From: Flavisphingomonas formosensis
GTDB taxonomy: Bacteria > Pseudomonadota > Alphaproteobacteria > Sphingomonadales > Sphingomonadaceae
DNA: 64,000 nucleotides
Reading direction: 5' to 3'
Assembly (NCBI RefSeq): GCF_009755815.1
Contig: NZ_WRPK01000002.1
Location: 248,001-312,000, forward strand
Below are positions 26,591 to 35,651 of the stretch, piece after piece (the stretch's first letter is position 1; each line of letters begins with the position of its first letter). A program made the translations under genes and the position numbers. The notes beneath the pieces are model-generated. The model ran no database searches, was not told where the DNA came from, and saw only the letters and a list, made by a program, of their open reading frames with translations.

Positions 26591-27968
26591 GCGGAGCCGG
26601 CAGAGCGTCCTGCGCAGCGGCGCCTTCCGCTTCGCGCTGCTGTTCGCCGCCGTCTTCGCGATCGGATCGCTGCTGCTCCTGATCGCCGTGGAGCGGCAGA
26701 TCGGCCGCTACGCGATCGAGGCGACGGACCAGTCGCTGCGCGCGGAGGCCGGCAATCTCGCCGCGGAATATCGCGCGCATGGCCGGCAGGGCCTGATCGA
26801 CGCCATTCACCGCCACGCCGCGCTCGGCAAGGACGCGCCCTTCCACTATCTGCTGGTCGACACGCTCGGAACACGCATCGCCGGGGACTTGCCGGTCGAT
26901 ACCCCGATCGACGGCTGGGGCACGGTGCCCGTCGACGAGCATCGGCACCGCGGCAGCCGGCCCTATTTCGAAACCTTCAAGACGCTGGCGACCCATCTGC
27001 CCCAGGGGCTGCGCCTGGTGGTCGCCACCGATACGTTCGACGTCCAGGAGCTCACCGACCGGCTCGGCCGCTTCACCCTCGCCTGCGGCATCGGCATCAC
27101 CCTGTTCGCGCTGGTCGGCGGCTATTTCGTCGGCGGCCTGTTCGTGCGCCGGCTCGATCGGGTGAACGGCTCGGTCGATCGGATCATGGCCGGCGCGCTG
27201 GCCGAGCGGTTGCCGGCGATCGGCATCAGCCCGGAATTCGACCAGCTTTCGCGCAACCTCAATCTCATGCTGCATCGCATCGGCAATCTGATGGAGGGGC
27301 TGCGCCAGGTCTCGACCGACATCGCCCATGATCTGCGCACGCCGCTGACGCGCCTGCGCCAGCAGCTCGAGGAAACCCGCGGGATGGCCGATCCCGCCGC
27401 CTATGAGGCGGGCATCGATACGGCGATCGAGCAGGTGGACGAGATATTGCGCATCTTCCGCGCCCTGCTGCGCATCGGCACGCTGGAAGGCGGTGCGGGG
27501 CGCGAGCGGCTGGCCGAGGTGGATCTGAGCGAGGTGATGGACCGCGTCCACCTCGCCTGTCAGCCCGTGGCCGAGGATGCCGGCAAGACGCTTTTCGCGC
27601 AGCATGCGCCGGGCGTCACGGTGCGCGGCGACGGCGAGCTGCTGGCCCAGCTCTTCATCAACCTCATCGAAAACGCGCTGGTCCACACACCCGCCGGCAC
27701 GCGCATCACGACGCGCCTCGCGCGCACCGGGCACGGCATCCTCGCCGAAGTGGCGGACGACGGCCCGGGCGTGCCCGACGACATGCGCGAGAAGATCCTG
27801 CAGCGCTTCTACCGCCTGGATCGCAGCCGCAGTTCGCCCGGCGCGGGTCTCGGCCTCTCGCTGGTCTCCGCCATCGCCGCGCTGCACGGCGCGGCGCTGA
27901 CGCTGGCGGACAATCGCCCCGGCCTGCGCGTGTCGCTCGCCTTCCCCGATCAGGCCGAGCCAGAATGA
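26580..27968 (+). CDS. Sensor histidine kinase, partner of the OmpR-type regulator
   Basis: 462 residues with two membrane segments (about 17-38 and 163-188), a periplasmic sensor of ~120 residues, HAMP (FVRRLDRVNGSVDRIMAG), HisKA with STDIAHDLRTPLTRLR and HATPase_c (N box NLIENALVHTP, G box DDGPGVP, G2 SSPGAGLGLSLV). It starts inside the regulator gene (11-bp overlap). The periplasmic part, His-rich near DEHRHRG, could bind a metal or peptide but gives no clear clue. Confidence 0.94.
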   Translation: MRIERSRQSVLRSGAFRFALLFAAVFAIGSLLLLIAVERQIGRYAIEATDQSLRAEAGNLAAEYRAHGRQGLIDAIHRHAALGKDAPFHYLLVDTLGTRIAGDLPVDTPIDGWGTVPVDEHRHRGSRPYFETFKTLATHLPQGLRLVVATDTFDVQELTDRLGRFTLACGIGITLFALVGGYFVGGLFVRRLDRVNGSVDRIMAGALAERLPAIGISPEFDQLSRNLNLMLHRIGNLMEGLRQVSTDIAHDLRTPLTRLRQQLEETRGMADPAAYEAGIDTAIEQVDEILRIFRALLRIGTLEGGAGRERLAEVDLSEVMDRVHLACQPVAEDAGKTLFAQHAPGVTVRGDGELLAQLFINLIENALVHTPAGTRITTRLARTGHGILAEVADDGPGVPDDMREKILQRFYRLDRSRSSPGAGLGLSLVSAIAALHGAALTLADNRPGLRVSLAFPDQAEPE

Positions 27969-27993
27969 TCGCGGCCGGCCACCGGACCCGCTG

Positions 27994-28905
27994 ATGCCCC
28001 GGCGCTGCGACATATGGCGCGTCGGCATCGTCGCGGCACCGGTCGAGCGGATCGCGGCCGCCGGGCTGACGTCCGATCTCCCCATCCGGTGGCTGGATGT
28101 CGGGCGGTCCTTCACCTTCGATGCCGATCCCTTCGGCATCTGGCAGGACGACCGGCTTCACCTGTTCGTCGAGCATTATGATTACCGCACCCGCCGCGGC
28201 GCGATCGATCATCTCGCGCTCGACGGCCACTATCGCGTCACGCGCCGCACGCGCGTGCTGGAGGAGCCGTGGCACCTCTCCTATCCCCATGTGTTCGCGG
28301 CCGACGGCGCGATCTGGATGCTGCCGGAGGCCTATCGGTCGGGCACGCTCACCCTCTATCGCGCCCGCGCCTTTCCCCATGATTGGGAGGCGGTGGCCCG
28401 GCTGCCGCTGGACGGCGCCGCGATCGACGCGACGCCCTTCTTCCACGAGGGCCGCTGGTGGCTGTTCTACAGCAGCGCGGGCGACCGGCTGCACCGCACG
28501 GGCAGCCTGCACGTCGCCTGGGCGGAACGGCTGACCGGGCCATGGACGCTGCTGCAGCCCGGCCCGGTGCGGCTCGATCGCGCGGGCGCGCGGCCCGGCG
28601 GACGGCCCTTCCTGCTCGACGGCGGGATCGTCCTGCCGGTGCAGGATTGCAGCCGCACCTATGGCGGCGCGATCCGCCTGCTGCATGTCAACCGGCTGGA
28701 TCCGGGCGGCATCACGCTCCGGCCCGGCCGCATCCTCGCGCCCGATCCCGCCTGGCGCCCGTTCGACGCGGGGCTGCACACGCTGGACGGCTGCGGGCCC
28801 GTCACGCTGATCGACGCCAAGCGGATCGACCGCAGCGGCCGGGGCTGGCTCATCGATGCGGGGCGCTGGTTCCGTTCCCGGTCAGGACGCGAAGCCGCGC
28901 CATGA
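27994..28905 (+). CDS. GINT1 N-terminal-domain-like beta-propeller protein
   Basis: 303 residues. It resembles the N-terminal domain of plant glucosamine inositolphosphorylceramide transferase 1 and bacterial homologues found near glycan genes. Repeated motifs ADPFGIWQDDRLHLFVEHY, LSYPHVFAADGAIWMLPE and DATPFFHEGRWWLFYSSA are propeller blades like those in glycosidase families 43/62/117. No catalytic assignment can be made. It precedes a glycosyltransferase cluster on the other strand and its 3' end overlaps the GT4 gene tail-to-tail by 56 bp. A role in glycosylating envelope lipid, perhaps sphingolipid, is suggested only by relatives. Confidence 0.75.
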   Translation: MPRRCDIWRVGIVAAPVERIAAAGLTSDLPIRWLDVGRSFTFDADPFGIWQDDRLHLFVEHYDYRTRRGAIDHLALDGHYRVTRRTRVLEEPWHLSYPHVFAADGAIWMLPEAYRSGTLTLYRARAFPHDWEAVARLPLDGAAIDATPFFHEGRWWLFYSSAGDRLHRTGSLHVAWAERLTGPWTLLQPGPVRLDRAGARPGGRPFLLDGGIVLPVQDCSRTYGGAIRLLHVNRLDPGGITLRPGRILAPDPAWRPFDAGLHTLDGCGPVTLIDAKRIDRSGRGWLIDAGRWFRSRSGREAAP

Positions 28906-29965
28906 TCGCAGCGCCGGCGCCCGCGAAGACGTCCGGCCCGAATTTCTCCAGCACATGCGCACGCGCGGCCACACCCATCATGTGCAGCCTCTCGGGCGCG
29001 CTCAGGCACTCCGCCAGCGCAAAGGCGAAGCCTTCCGCATCGCCCGGCGGAACGACTAAACCGGTGCGGCGATGCTGGATGGTGAAGCCCATCTCGCCCA
29101 CGGCGCTGCCGATCGCTGGCAGGCCGGCCTGCATCGCCTCATGGACGCCGATGCACAGCCCCTCCGATCGCGACGGCTGCACATAGAGGTGAAGCGAGGC
29201 GAGGAAGCCGCGCGGATCTGCGGTGAAGCCGGCCAGCCGCACCTCGTCGCGGAGGCCGGCGGCATCGATCCTGCCCTGCAGCGCGTCCCGCTCTGCCCCC
29301 TCGCCCGCAATCTCCAGCATAAACGGCGTGGCCGGATGAAAGCCGCTCGTCTTCAGCCGCGCCAGCGCCTCGATCAGCAGGTCATAGCCCTTCACCGGGT
29401 GAAGCCGGCCGAGGCTGCCGATGCGCAGCGTTTCGCCCGGCCGCCAGGCCCGCGCCTGCGGTGCGGCCGCATCGGCGGCGAAGAGCGGCCAGATCGCCAG
29501 CCTGTCTTCCGCCACGCCGAGCCGCTGCCGCGTCAGCGCCGCGACGCATTCGGAATCCGCGATCCACAGTGCCGACCGTTTCTGCCGCAGCCGCAGCAGG
29601 ACGCGGTTGGCCGGTTTCAGAAAGGCCGCATGCTGCCAGCTCACCACCGGCAGCCGGCGCCGCTGCCCGACGATCTGGCCGAGCAGGGTCGCGCGGGTCA
29701 GCGACGTCCAGATCACATCGGCCTGCTGCGCGGCGATGCGGGCGTCGAGCCAGTGCAGCGCAGCGCAATGATCCTTCTCGCCATCCGGACGCACCGTCAC
29801 GTCCAGCCCGGCCGCCTCTATCGCCGCCAGTCCGCGCCGGTCGCGCCCGGTGAGCGCCAGCACGGAAACATCCGCACCCTGCGCGCGCAGCACGGCGCAC
29901 ACCGCCGGCACCGGCGCCGCCGCGCCGCCGCCCTCCACCGAGTTGATCACATAGGCGATGCGCAT
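28850..29965 (-). CDS. Glycosyltransferase family 4
   Basis: 371 residues from ATG 29965. GT-B fold: N-terminal acceptor domain MRIAYVINSVEGGGAA, and a C-terminal nucleotide-sugar domain with GRLHPVKGYDLLIEAL, LEIAGEGAERDAL and PSRSEGLCIGVHEAMQAGLP, where the ExxxxxxxE signature of GT4 is partly conserved. It would add a sugar to a lipid-linked or surface glycan in the cytoplasm. Its start overlaps the flippase stop by one base (TGATG). The tail overlaps the GINT1-like gene by 56 bp. Confidence 0.92.
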   Translation of the reverse strand: MRIAYVINSVEGGGAAAPVPAVCAVLRAQGADVSVLALTGRDRRGLAAIEAAGLDVTVRPDGEKDHCAALHWLDARIAAQQADVIWTSLTRATLLGQIVGQRRRLPVVSWQHAAFLKPANRVLLRLRQKRSALWIADSECVAALTRQRLGVAEDRLAIWPLFAADAAAPQARAWRPGETLRIGSLGRLHPVKGYDLLIEALARLKTSGFHPATPFMLEIAGEGAERDALQGRIDAAGLRDEVRLAGFTADPRGFLASLHLYVQPSRSEGLCIGVHEAMQAGLPAIGSAVGEMGFTIQHRRTGLVVPPGDAEGFAFALAECLSAPERLHMMGVAARAHVLEKFGPDVFAGAGAAIMARLRVLTGNGTSAPHR

Positions 29966-31299
29966 CAGGCCGGCGCGGCCACTTCGCCATGTGAGCCGCC
30001 CCGGCTTTCTCGGAAGACGAACCACAGCATCAGCAAGGAGGCGATCGCCGCCTGCAGCACCGCATGCCAGCCGGCGGAGATCAACCCGAAACGGCCGAGC
30101 AGCCACGGCAGCAGCGGCAGCGGGGCGAGATTGGCGAAGAGGTTGGCGCCCACCGACAGCGAGGGCCGGCCCATGGCGATCAGCGCGGCGCTGCACGGCG
30201 GGCCGGCCAGGGCGATCGCGCGCGCCAGCGTCAGCCACAGCATCACGCCCGCGGCATCGGCGAACCCCTTGCCGCCGATCAGGATCGCGACGTCCCGGCC
30301 GAACCAGACGAGGAGCAGCACGACCGGAACGGCCGCGGCCAGCGCGATGCCGATGCAGTGCAGCACCGCGCGCCGCATCCGCGCGCCATGATCGTGGCGG
30401 GCCGCCAGCCGGGCCAGCTCGGCAAAGGCCGCCTGCCCCAATATCTGCGCGGGCTGGGCGATCACCACCGTCGCACGCTGCGCGATGGCATAGAGGCCGA
30501 CCGCGGCCGGCCCGAGCATCCAGCCGACGATCAGCGGCGCGATGCGTCCGGCAAGCTCGCCGAAGGTCACGTCCGCATTGGCGATCAGCATGAACCGCCA
30601 GATGCCCGGATTGTCCGCCCGCACTCCGCGCACCGTGCCGAGCAGGCTCACCCCCCGCAGCGTGCGGCGGGCGACATGGATCGCCATCCCCCACAGCACC
30701 GCCCATTCGAGCAGCGCCGCGATCAGCCAGGCGACGAGGAAGCCGAGCAACCCGAAACCGCAGGCCCAGACGATGGCGGCACCGATCAGCCGGGCGAGCG
30801 CGGGCACGGCATTGTGATAGCCGAGCAGGTCGAACCGGCCCATGAGCTGCAGATAGCCGGCCGGGGTCGAGCGCACCGATCCCAGCACCGCCAGGCTGTA
30901 GGGCAGCGCGAAGGCGAGCGCGGTGGGCGACCAGCCGAGTCCCGGCCCGAGCTGGGGCGCGAGGCAGGCCGCGGTGATCACCGCCGCGATGCCTGCGGTC
31001 ATCTCCACACTCGCCACGAAACGCAGCAGTCGCATCAGGCGCAGCGGATCGCCCTTCGCCTGCCATTGCGCGCCATAGCGGACGACCGCATGCCAGCCGG
31101 GGAACTCGACGATGCCGCCGACCGTGATCGCGAAGGTGTGGACCAGCACGAGCACGCCATAGTCCCGCGCGCCCAGAGCCCGCGCCGCGACGATCATATA
31201 GGCAAGGCTGATCAGCCCCGCCGCCGCCTTGCCGGACAGCAGCCGCCCGAGATTTCCGTATATGCGGCGGACGATGCCGCCGGGTACCGCTTCAGCCAT
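29965..31299 (-). CDS. Wzx-like polysaccharide flippase (MATE/MOP superfamily)
   Basis: 444 residues with about twelve hydrophobic spans and the typical start of oligosaccharide flippases (NLGRLLSGKAAAGLISLAYMIVAARALGARDYG, abridged). It should move a lipid-linked oligosaccharide across the inner membrane. It lies between a GT4 gene (one-base overlap) and the CDP-glycerol-transferase-like gene (8-bp overlap), so the three are translationally coupled. No polymerase (Wzy) or chain-length factor is in the window, so it may export a short oligosaccharide. Confidence 0.9.
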   Translation of the reverse strand: MAEAVPGGIVRRIYGNLGRLLSGKAAAGLISLAYMIVAARALGARDYGVLVLVHTFAITVGGIVEFPGWHAVVRYGAQWQAKGDPLRLMRLLRFVASVEMTAGIAAVITAACLAPQLGPGLGWSPTALAFALPYSLAVLGSVRSTPAGYLQLMGRFDLLGYHNAVPALARLIGAAIVWACGFGLLGFLVAWLIAALLEWAVLWGMAIHVARRTLRGVSLLGTVRGVRADNPGIWRFMLIANADVTFGELAGRIAPLIVGWMLGPAAVGLYAIAQRATVVIAQPAQILGQAAFAELARLAARHDHGARMRRAVLHCIGIALAAAVPVVLLLVWFGRDVAILIGGKGFADAAGVMLWLTLARAIALAGPPCSAALIAMGRPSLSVGANLFANLAPLPLLPWLLGRFGLISAGWHAVLQAAIASLLMLWFVFRESRGGSHGEVAAPA

Positions 31300-32494
31300 G
31301 GCTGATTGCAGGCTCTGCCACAGTCTTCCGCCGCCAATCCAGCCCTGCGACGCGCGCGACGGCCTCGGCCGCGCGCTCGGCAGACGGCCGGTCGCCCAGA
31401 TCGAAGCTGTAGGCGAACAATTCTTCCTGCACCGGCCGGTAGACCGCGTCCTGGTCGCGCTGCGCGGCGGCGAGCGCCGGACCCAGCTCGGCGATGTCGC
31501 GAATCACCGGGCCGGCACGCCAATGGGCGAAATTGGGATCGCCCTGCCATTGTGTCTCGTGCGCGTCGACGAACACGCAGGGGCGCGGGCGGATGAGAAA
31601 CTCGTAGATCTGGCTGCTCACGTCCCCCAGATAGATGTCGGCCCGGTTGGTATAGGCCATCGTCGTCGAGGCGCGGCTGCCGAGGTCGATGTGGATATTG
31701 GAAGCGCGCAGATAACGCTCCTCGATCCGCCCGGGCCGATCGATACGCAGCTTGTCGACGGTGACGACGAAGCGCCGCTCGTACAGCATCACGTGCGGCG
31801 CGAAGATCAGCTGATACTCCTCATGCTCTGCGAACCAGTCGAGGATCTGCCGCCCCATCGTGAACCAGGAGGAGAGATGCGGCGAGGGATGCGGGTTGTA
31901 AACCACGACCGGGCGCTCGTCGTTCGGCAGGCACCGGCTGGTCGTGTCGGCACACAGATCGAATTTGGGATAGCCGACGATGCTGATCTGCGCCGGCGCC
32001 ACACCCGCGTCGCGGATCAGCCGGTCGCGGATCTTGGGGCCCGAAACCAGCACATGATCGAATTCCGCGCTCTCCCGGTTGAAGCCGATCGCGCGATCGC
32101 CGGCGCCGTGCCGGGTGTGGATGATCTTGAGCCGGTCGAGCCCGAAGCGCCGCTTGAGCACCAGCGAGGTCTTTTCCGCCACGACGAGTATGTCGAGCGA
32201 GCGGAAGAAATCCAGATTGTCGCCATAGACCAGCAACTTTTCCGCCGGTGCGACGAAATGGCTGAACGCCGCGATCGCCTTGCTGCCGCGCCGGTGCAGC
32301 CGCAGCGGATAGAGGCTCAGCCGGTGCCCGATCTCCGCGCCGGCCAGCCGGACGACCTCCGCCTGGACACGCATGTTGGTGGTCGCCAGGATGATCTCAG
32401 CGCCCGTGTCCGCCTGCGCGAGCGCCAGCGCGATCGGCAGGCTGTGCGCGACCTGATGCACCTGGTCGTGATTGAAGAGAAAGCCTATTCGCAT
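31292..32494 (-). CDS. CDP-glycerol glycerophosphotransferase-like protein
   Basis: 400 residues from ATG 32494 (MRIGFLFNHDQVHQVAHSLP). The second half contains IIHTRHGAGDRAIGF, IVGYPKFDL, VVYNPHPSPHLSSWF and YLGDVSSQIYEFLIRPRP. These align with the motifs of CDP-glycerol:polyglycerophosphate transferases (H-G, GYPxxD, and D-xSS-x3-E-F). The family adds glycerol-phosphate, or related polyol phosphates, to surface glycans, and also occurs in Gram-negative capsule loci. It is translationally coupled with the flippase. The exact donor is unproven. Confidence 0.75.
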   Translation of the reverse strand: MRIGFLFNHDQVHQVAHSLPIALALAQADTGAEIILATTNMRVQAEVVRLAGAEIGHRLSLYPLRLHRRGSKAIAAFSHFVAPAEKLLVYGDNLDFFRSLDILVVAEKTSLVLKRRFGLDRLKIIHTRHGAGDRAIGFNRESAEFDHVLVSGPKIRDRLIRDAGVAPAQISIVGYPKFDLCADTTSRCLPNDERPVVVYNPHPSPHLSSWFTMGRQILDWFAEHEEYQLIFAPHVMLYERRFVVTVDKLRIDRPGRIEERYLRASNIHIDLGSRASTTMAYTNRADIYLGDVSSQIYEFLIRPRPCVFVDAHETQWQGDPNFAHWRAGPVIRDIAELGPALAAAQRDQDAVYRPVQEELFAYSFDLGDRPSAERAAEAVARVAGLDWRRKTVAEPAISHG

Positions 32495-32588
32495 CACCCA
32501 GCGACGTCGCCGGAAGGCGAAAACCGCAGCCATCGCGCGCAGAAAGTGGCGCCCGCACGAGCGGCGGCATGGCCTTCGATACCCCCGC

Positions 32589-33590
32589 TCATGACCGCTC
32601 GGCGCCGGCCAGCTCGGCCGCGCCGAGGCAGGCGCCCACCACGAGATGCGCCGCAAGGATCAGCGACGCCACCAGCGTGACCGCGGCGACGATCGGCAAC
32701 GTCGTGCCGACCAGCGAGGCTGCGAGACCCGCGAACACGACGTCCTTGTTGGGGATGAGCGGCAGGCGCGACAGGAGCTGGCGCAGCGTCGCGAGCAGCA
32801 ACAGCCAGCCGGCCGGCACGCCCGGCAGCAGCAGGTGCCACATGACCGCCGCCAGCGACATCATCGTCACGATCCGCACCGCGTGCATCGCGGTGACGAA
32901 CCACAGCGCGCGGCGCGACAGGCTGAACATCTGCCGGCGCAGTGTCAGCGCGGTGATCGACGAGACCAGCACGACCGCGGCTGAAGCCAGCAGCGTGCCT
33001 CCCCCCAAGCCGAGATGGAGCGACCCGAAGACGGGCAGAGAGAGAAGCAGCAACAACAAAGTGAAGGCATTGCCGGCCAGCGCGCTCAATATGGCGACGT
33101 CCTTGATCGCGCCGAACGGTGCAGTAGCGGTATCCGCATTGCGCCGCGCCCAGGCGTAGAAATAGACTTCGCCGAGATAGCCGAGCAGTATCTCGTTGCT
33201 CACCAGCTTGCGCAGCAGCGCCGCCAGGCCCCGCGGCGGCAATCGCCACAGCCGGCGGAAGATGATCCATTCCGAAAGCGGCGCCGCCAGATAATAGCCG
33301 GCAAAGGCAAGCCAGAAGGCGATGCCGGTCGGAACGAGCGCGATCAGCGCCCGATAATCCATGTCGCGCAGCCGATAGGCCGAACAGACCAGGATCAGCG
33401 CCGGGACGAGCAGACCCGCCCAGCGCGTCCAGCTCCGGCCCGCCTGCATGAGCGGGGTACGGCCGAAGTCTGAAAATCTCTCGAAACCATTGGAAACAAC
33501 GCGCGCGATCGTCACAGCATTCCTCGAAGAGCCGATATCCGTTTGTCTTTCGCGCGATACTGAGACGCCGTCGCGGTTCGAGGCCCGCAT
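32589..33590 (-). CDS. Integral membrane protein (LPG-synthase/flippase TM-region-like)
   Basis: Up to 333 residues. The start is uncertain: ATG 33590 has GGAAGG two bases upstream, and ATG 33449 would remove 47 hydrophilic residues before the first membrane span. About eight hydrophobic segments are seen. The overall pattern (LVSNEILLGYLGEVYFYAWAR, then long hydrophobic stretches) resembles the lysylphosphatidylglycerol synthase/AglD transmembrane region found in glycan and hopanoid clusters. It has no catalytic domain. It is the most upstream gene of the - strand glycan cluster, with a 94-bp gap. Confidence 0.7.
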   Translation of the reverse strand: MRASNRDGVSVSRERQTDIGSSRNAVTIARVVSNGFERFSDFGRTPLMQAGRSWTRWAGLLVPALILVCSAYRLRDMDYRALIALVPTGIAFWLAFAGYYLAAPLSEWIIFRRLWRLPPRGLAALLRKLVSNEILLGYLGEVYFYAWARRNADTATAPFGAIKDVAILSALAGNAFTLLLLLLSLPVFGSLHLGLGGGTLLASAAVVLVSSITALTLRRQMFSLSRRALWFVTAMHAVRIVTMMSLAAVMWHLLLPGVPAGWLLLLATLRQLLSRLPLIPNKDVVFAGLAASLVGTTLPIVAAVTLVASLILAAHLVVGACLGAAELAGAERS

Positions 33591-33629
33591 TGCCTTCCGA
33601 ATAAAATCATGCGCCGCCCTGCCGCCCCA

Positions 33630-34409
33630 TCAGAACACCATCCGCAGGCTGAGTTCGGCGCGGCGATCCGTCATCGTGCCGGCGCTGGTGCCGGTGGCGA
33701 TATCGACCAGCGGACGCCGCAGCGACGCGAGTGCCAGGCCCCATTGGACATGGGTGGGCCGACCTTCCCTGCCATGGCTGAGGAAAGCGAGGCGCAGCCC
33801 GCTTCCCGGCAGCGGCGCGCCGTCGTCGAACGCCTCGACCCGATCGAGCGTGGAGCGGTACCGGCCCGTGCCGATGTGCAGATAGTCCAGCCGCAGCGAG
33901 GGGCCGTCCGTGCGGCCCAGGCCGAAGCCCAGCGTCGCGATCCGCGCGCTCGGCATGTGGGTGAAGCCGGGGCGCATCGCCAGATGCGGCTTCATCAGCG
34001 TCAGCATGGCATCGGCCTGCAGGCGCAGCCCATCCCTCAGATCCCGTGCCAGGTCGATACCGCCCGTGCGGATGTTGAAGCGGGTGCCGATCGGAGCATC
34101 CAGGCCGCCCTCGATGCGCGGACCCTTGAAGCGAGAGGCGAACAGGGTGAGATCGAAGTCCCCTGCCTGCGCCTGCCACAGATGCGTGCGCGCGCCCGGC
34201 AGGTTGATGCGGTCCGCCGGCTTGAGCAGCATCACGCTGTCCATCGGCGGCATGGCCGGCTTGTCCTGCGCCTGCGCAAGCGCGGCCGGGGTGACGATGG
34301 GCGGGCGCAGCACCGCACCCTGCCCATGCGCCACCATCGGCATCATCATGATCGCGATCGGGATCAGCGCGGCGGCGCGCTCCGATCCGGTTTCCAAAGC
34401 ATGGCCCAT
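33630..34409 (-). CDS. Putative outer-membrane protein of unknown function
   Basis: 259 residues from ATG 34409, with GGGAGG eight bases upstream. The N-terminus has a hydrophobic stretch (AAALIPIAIMMMPMVAHGQ) that looks like a signal peptide with late start. The mature part has alternating strands (RFNIRTGGIDLARDL, RLDYLHIGTGRYRST, RAELSLRMVF) and ends in Phe, suggesting a small beta-barrel. A Pro-rich linker follows the signal (PPIVTPAALAQAQDKPAMPP). I do not recognise the family. It is divergent from the secreted phosphatase-fold gene. Confidence 0.65.
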   Translation of the reverse strand: MGHALETGSERAAALIPIAIMMMPMVAHGQGAVLRPPIVTPAALAQAQDKPAMPPMDSVMLLKPADRINLPGARTHLWQAQAGDFDLTLFASRFKGPRIEGGLDAPIGTRFNIRTGGIDLARDLRDGLRLQADAMLTLMKPHLAMRPGFTHMPSARIATLGFGLGRTDGPSLRLDYLHIGTGRYRSTLDRVEAFDDGAPLPGSGLRLAFLSHGREGRPTHVQWGLALASLRRPLVDIATGTSAGTMTDRRAELSLRMVF

Positions 34410-34553
34410 TGGCTTGCCTCCCACTGACGAGGAGACGGCAGGACGACGGCCGACCACAGTCATTCCCAAGAAAAACAAATTTTCTATTCTGGGACTGCGG
34501 CGGCGCAGAGCGCTTGCCGTCCAAGCCTCGACATCGGTCTTGGACGCATCTTC

Positions 34554-35651
34554 ATGCACACTCTCTGGAAGTCGGCCCTGGGCGCGAGCCTGGTGGCTAT
34601 GGCCGCGCTTACCCTGCCACATTCCGCCCGGGCCGTTCATGCGGTTTCCCCGCCGCACAGATTCGACGGCACGCTCGCCGTGCTGACCTACAACATCAAG
34701 GGCCTGCCCTGGCCGGTCGCGCGCGGACGAACCGCTGCGCTGGCTCGGATCGCCGATCGCCTCGGCGCGATGCGGGAAACCGGGCGCGAGCCGCAGGTGG
34801 TGCTCCTGCAGGAAGCCTTCACCGGCGAGGCCCGGTCGATCGGGCAGCGCGCCGGCTATCCCTATGTGGTGAGCGGCCCCGCCGCAGCCGACGCCGGCTC
34901 CGGAACGATGACCGGCGCGGACCGCCGCTTTGCGGCCGATGCGCGCTGGTGGAAGGGCGAGACCGAGGGCAAGCTGCTTGGCAGCGGGCTCGAGATTCTC
35001 TCCGACTATCCGGTCGTCGCGGTCCGCCGCCTCGCCTTTCCCGCCTTCGCCTGCGCCGGCTTCGATTGCCTGGCCAACAAGGGCGCGCTGCTCGTCAGCC
35101 TCGCCATACCGGGCGTCTCGGCCCCGGTGGACGTGCTGACCACCCATCTCAACAGCCGCCACGCCTCAGGCGTGGACGATGCCCGCTCCAACTACGCCTA
35201 TCGGCGCCAGGTGGCGGCGCTGACCGCCTTCGTCCGCACCGCCCACGATCCGGCTCGCCCGCTGATCGCCGCGGGCGATTTCAACCTCGGCTGGGTTGCC
35301 CCACGCCGCGCCGCGCTGCTGACGCAGGTGCGCGAGGAGTGGTCGCCCGCCGCGCCGGTGCGCGACGCGCTCGGCCAGTATCGGCGGCAGGGCGGCCTGC
35401 TCTCGCCCGATGCCGCCTTCAGCGCCCATCGCGCGCGCGACTGGCAATTCTACGCGGACGGCGCGACCAGCCGGCTGATCCTCACCGGGATCGACGTGCC
35501 TTTCGGCACCGAGCCATCGGGCGGCATGCTCTCGGATCATGTCGGCTATGTCGCCCGCTTCCGGATCCAGCAGGACGGGCTCCCGCCAGCGGGAATCATC
35601 CAGCAGGCCGACGCGTCCGGACTCACCAGGCCCGCGCGATCGAGAGCGTGA
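34554..35651 (+). CDS. Secreted endonuclease/exonuclease/phosphatase-family enzyme (sphingomyelinase-like fold)
   Basis: 365 residues with a signal peptide (MHTLWKSALGASLVAMAALT, cut near ARA). EEP catalytic residues are visible in order: Asn in LTYNIKGLP, Glu in VLLQEAF, Asp/Asn in AAGDFNLGW and Asp-His at the end in LSDHVGY. Secreted members are phosphodiesterases, including neutral sphingomyelinases and DNases. The 3' end overlaps the receptor gene on the other strand by 29 bp. The substrate could be a phospholipid, sphingolipid or nucleic acid. Its position beside a FecIR-regulated receptor hints at scavenging. Confidence 0.85.
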   Translation: MHTLWKSALGASLVAMAALTLPHSARAVHAVSPPHRFDGTLAVLTYNIKGLPWPVARGRTAALARIADRLGAMRETGREPQVVLLQEAFTGEARSIGQRAGYPYVVSGPAAADAGSGTMTGADRRFAADARWWKGETEGKLLGSGLEILSDYPVVAVRRLAFPAFACAGFDCLANKGALLVSLAIPGVSAPVDVLTTHLNSRHASGVDDARSNYAYRRQVAALTAFVRTAHDPARPLIAAGDFNLGWVAPRRAALLTQVREEWSPAAPVRDALGQYRRQGGLLSPDAAFSAHRARDWQFYADGATSRLILTGIDVPFGTEPSGGMLSDHVGYVARFRIQQDGLPPAGIIQQADASGLTRPARSRA

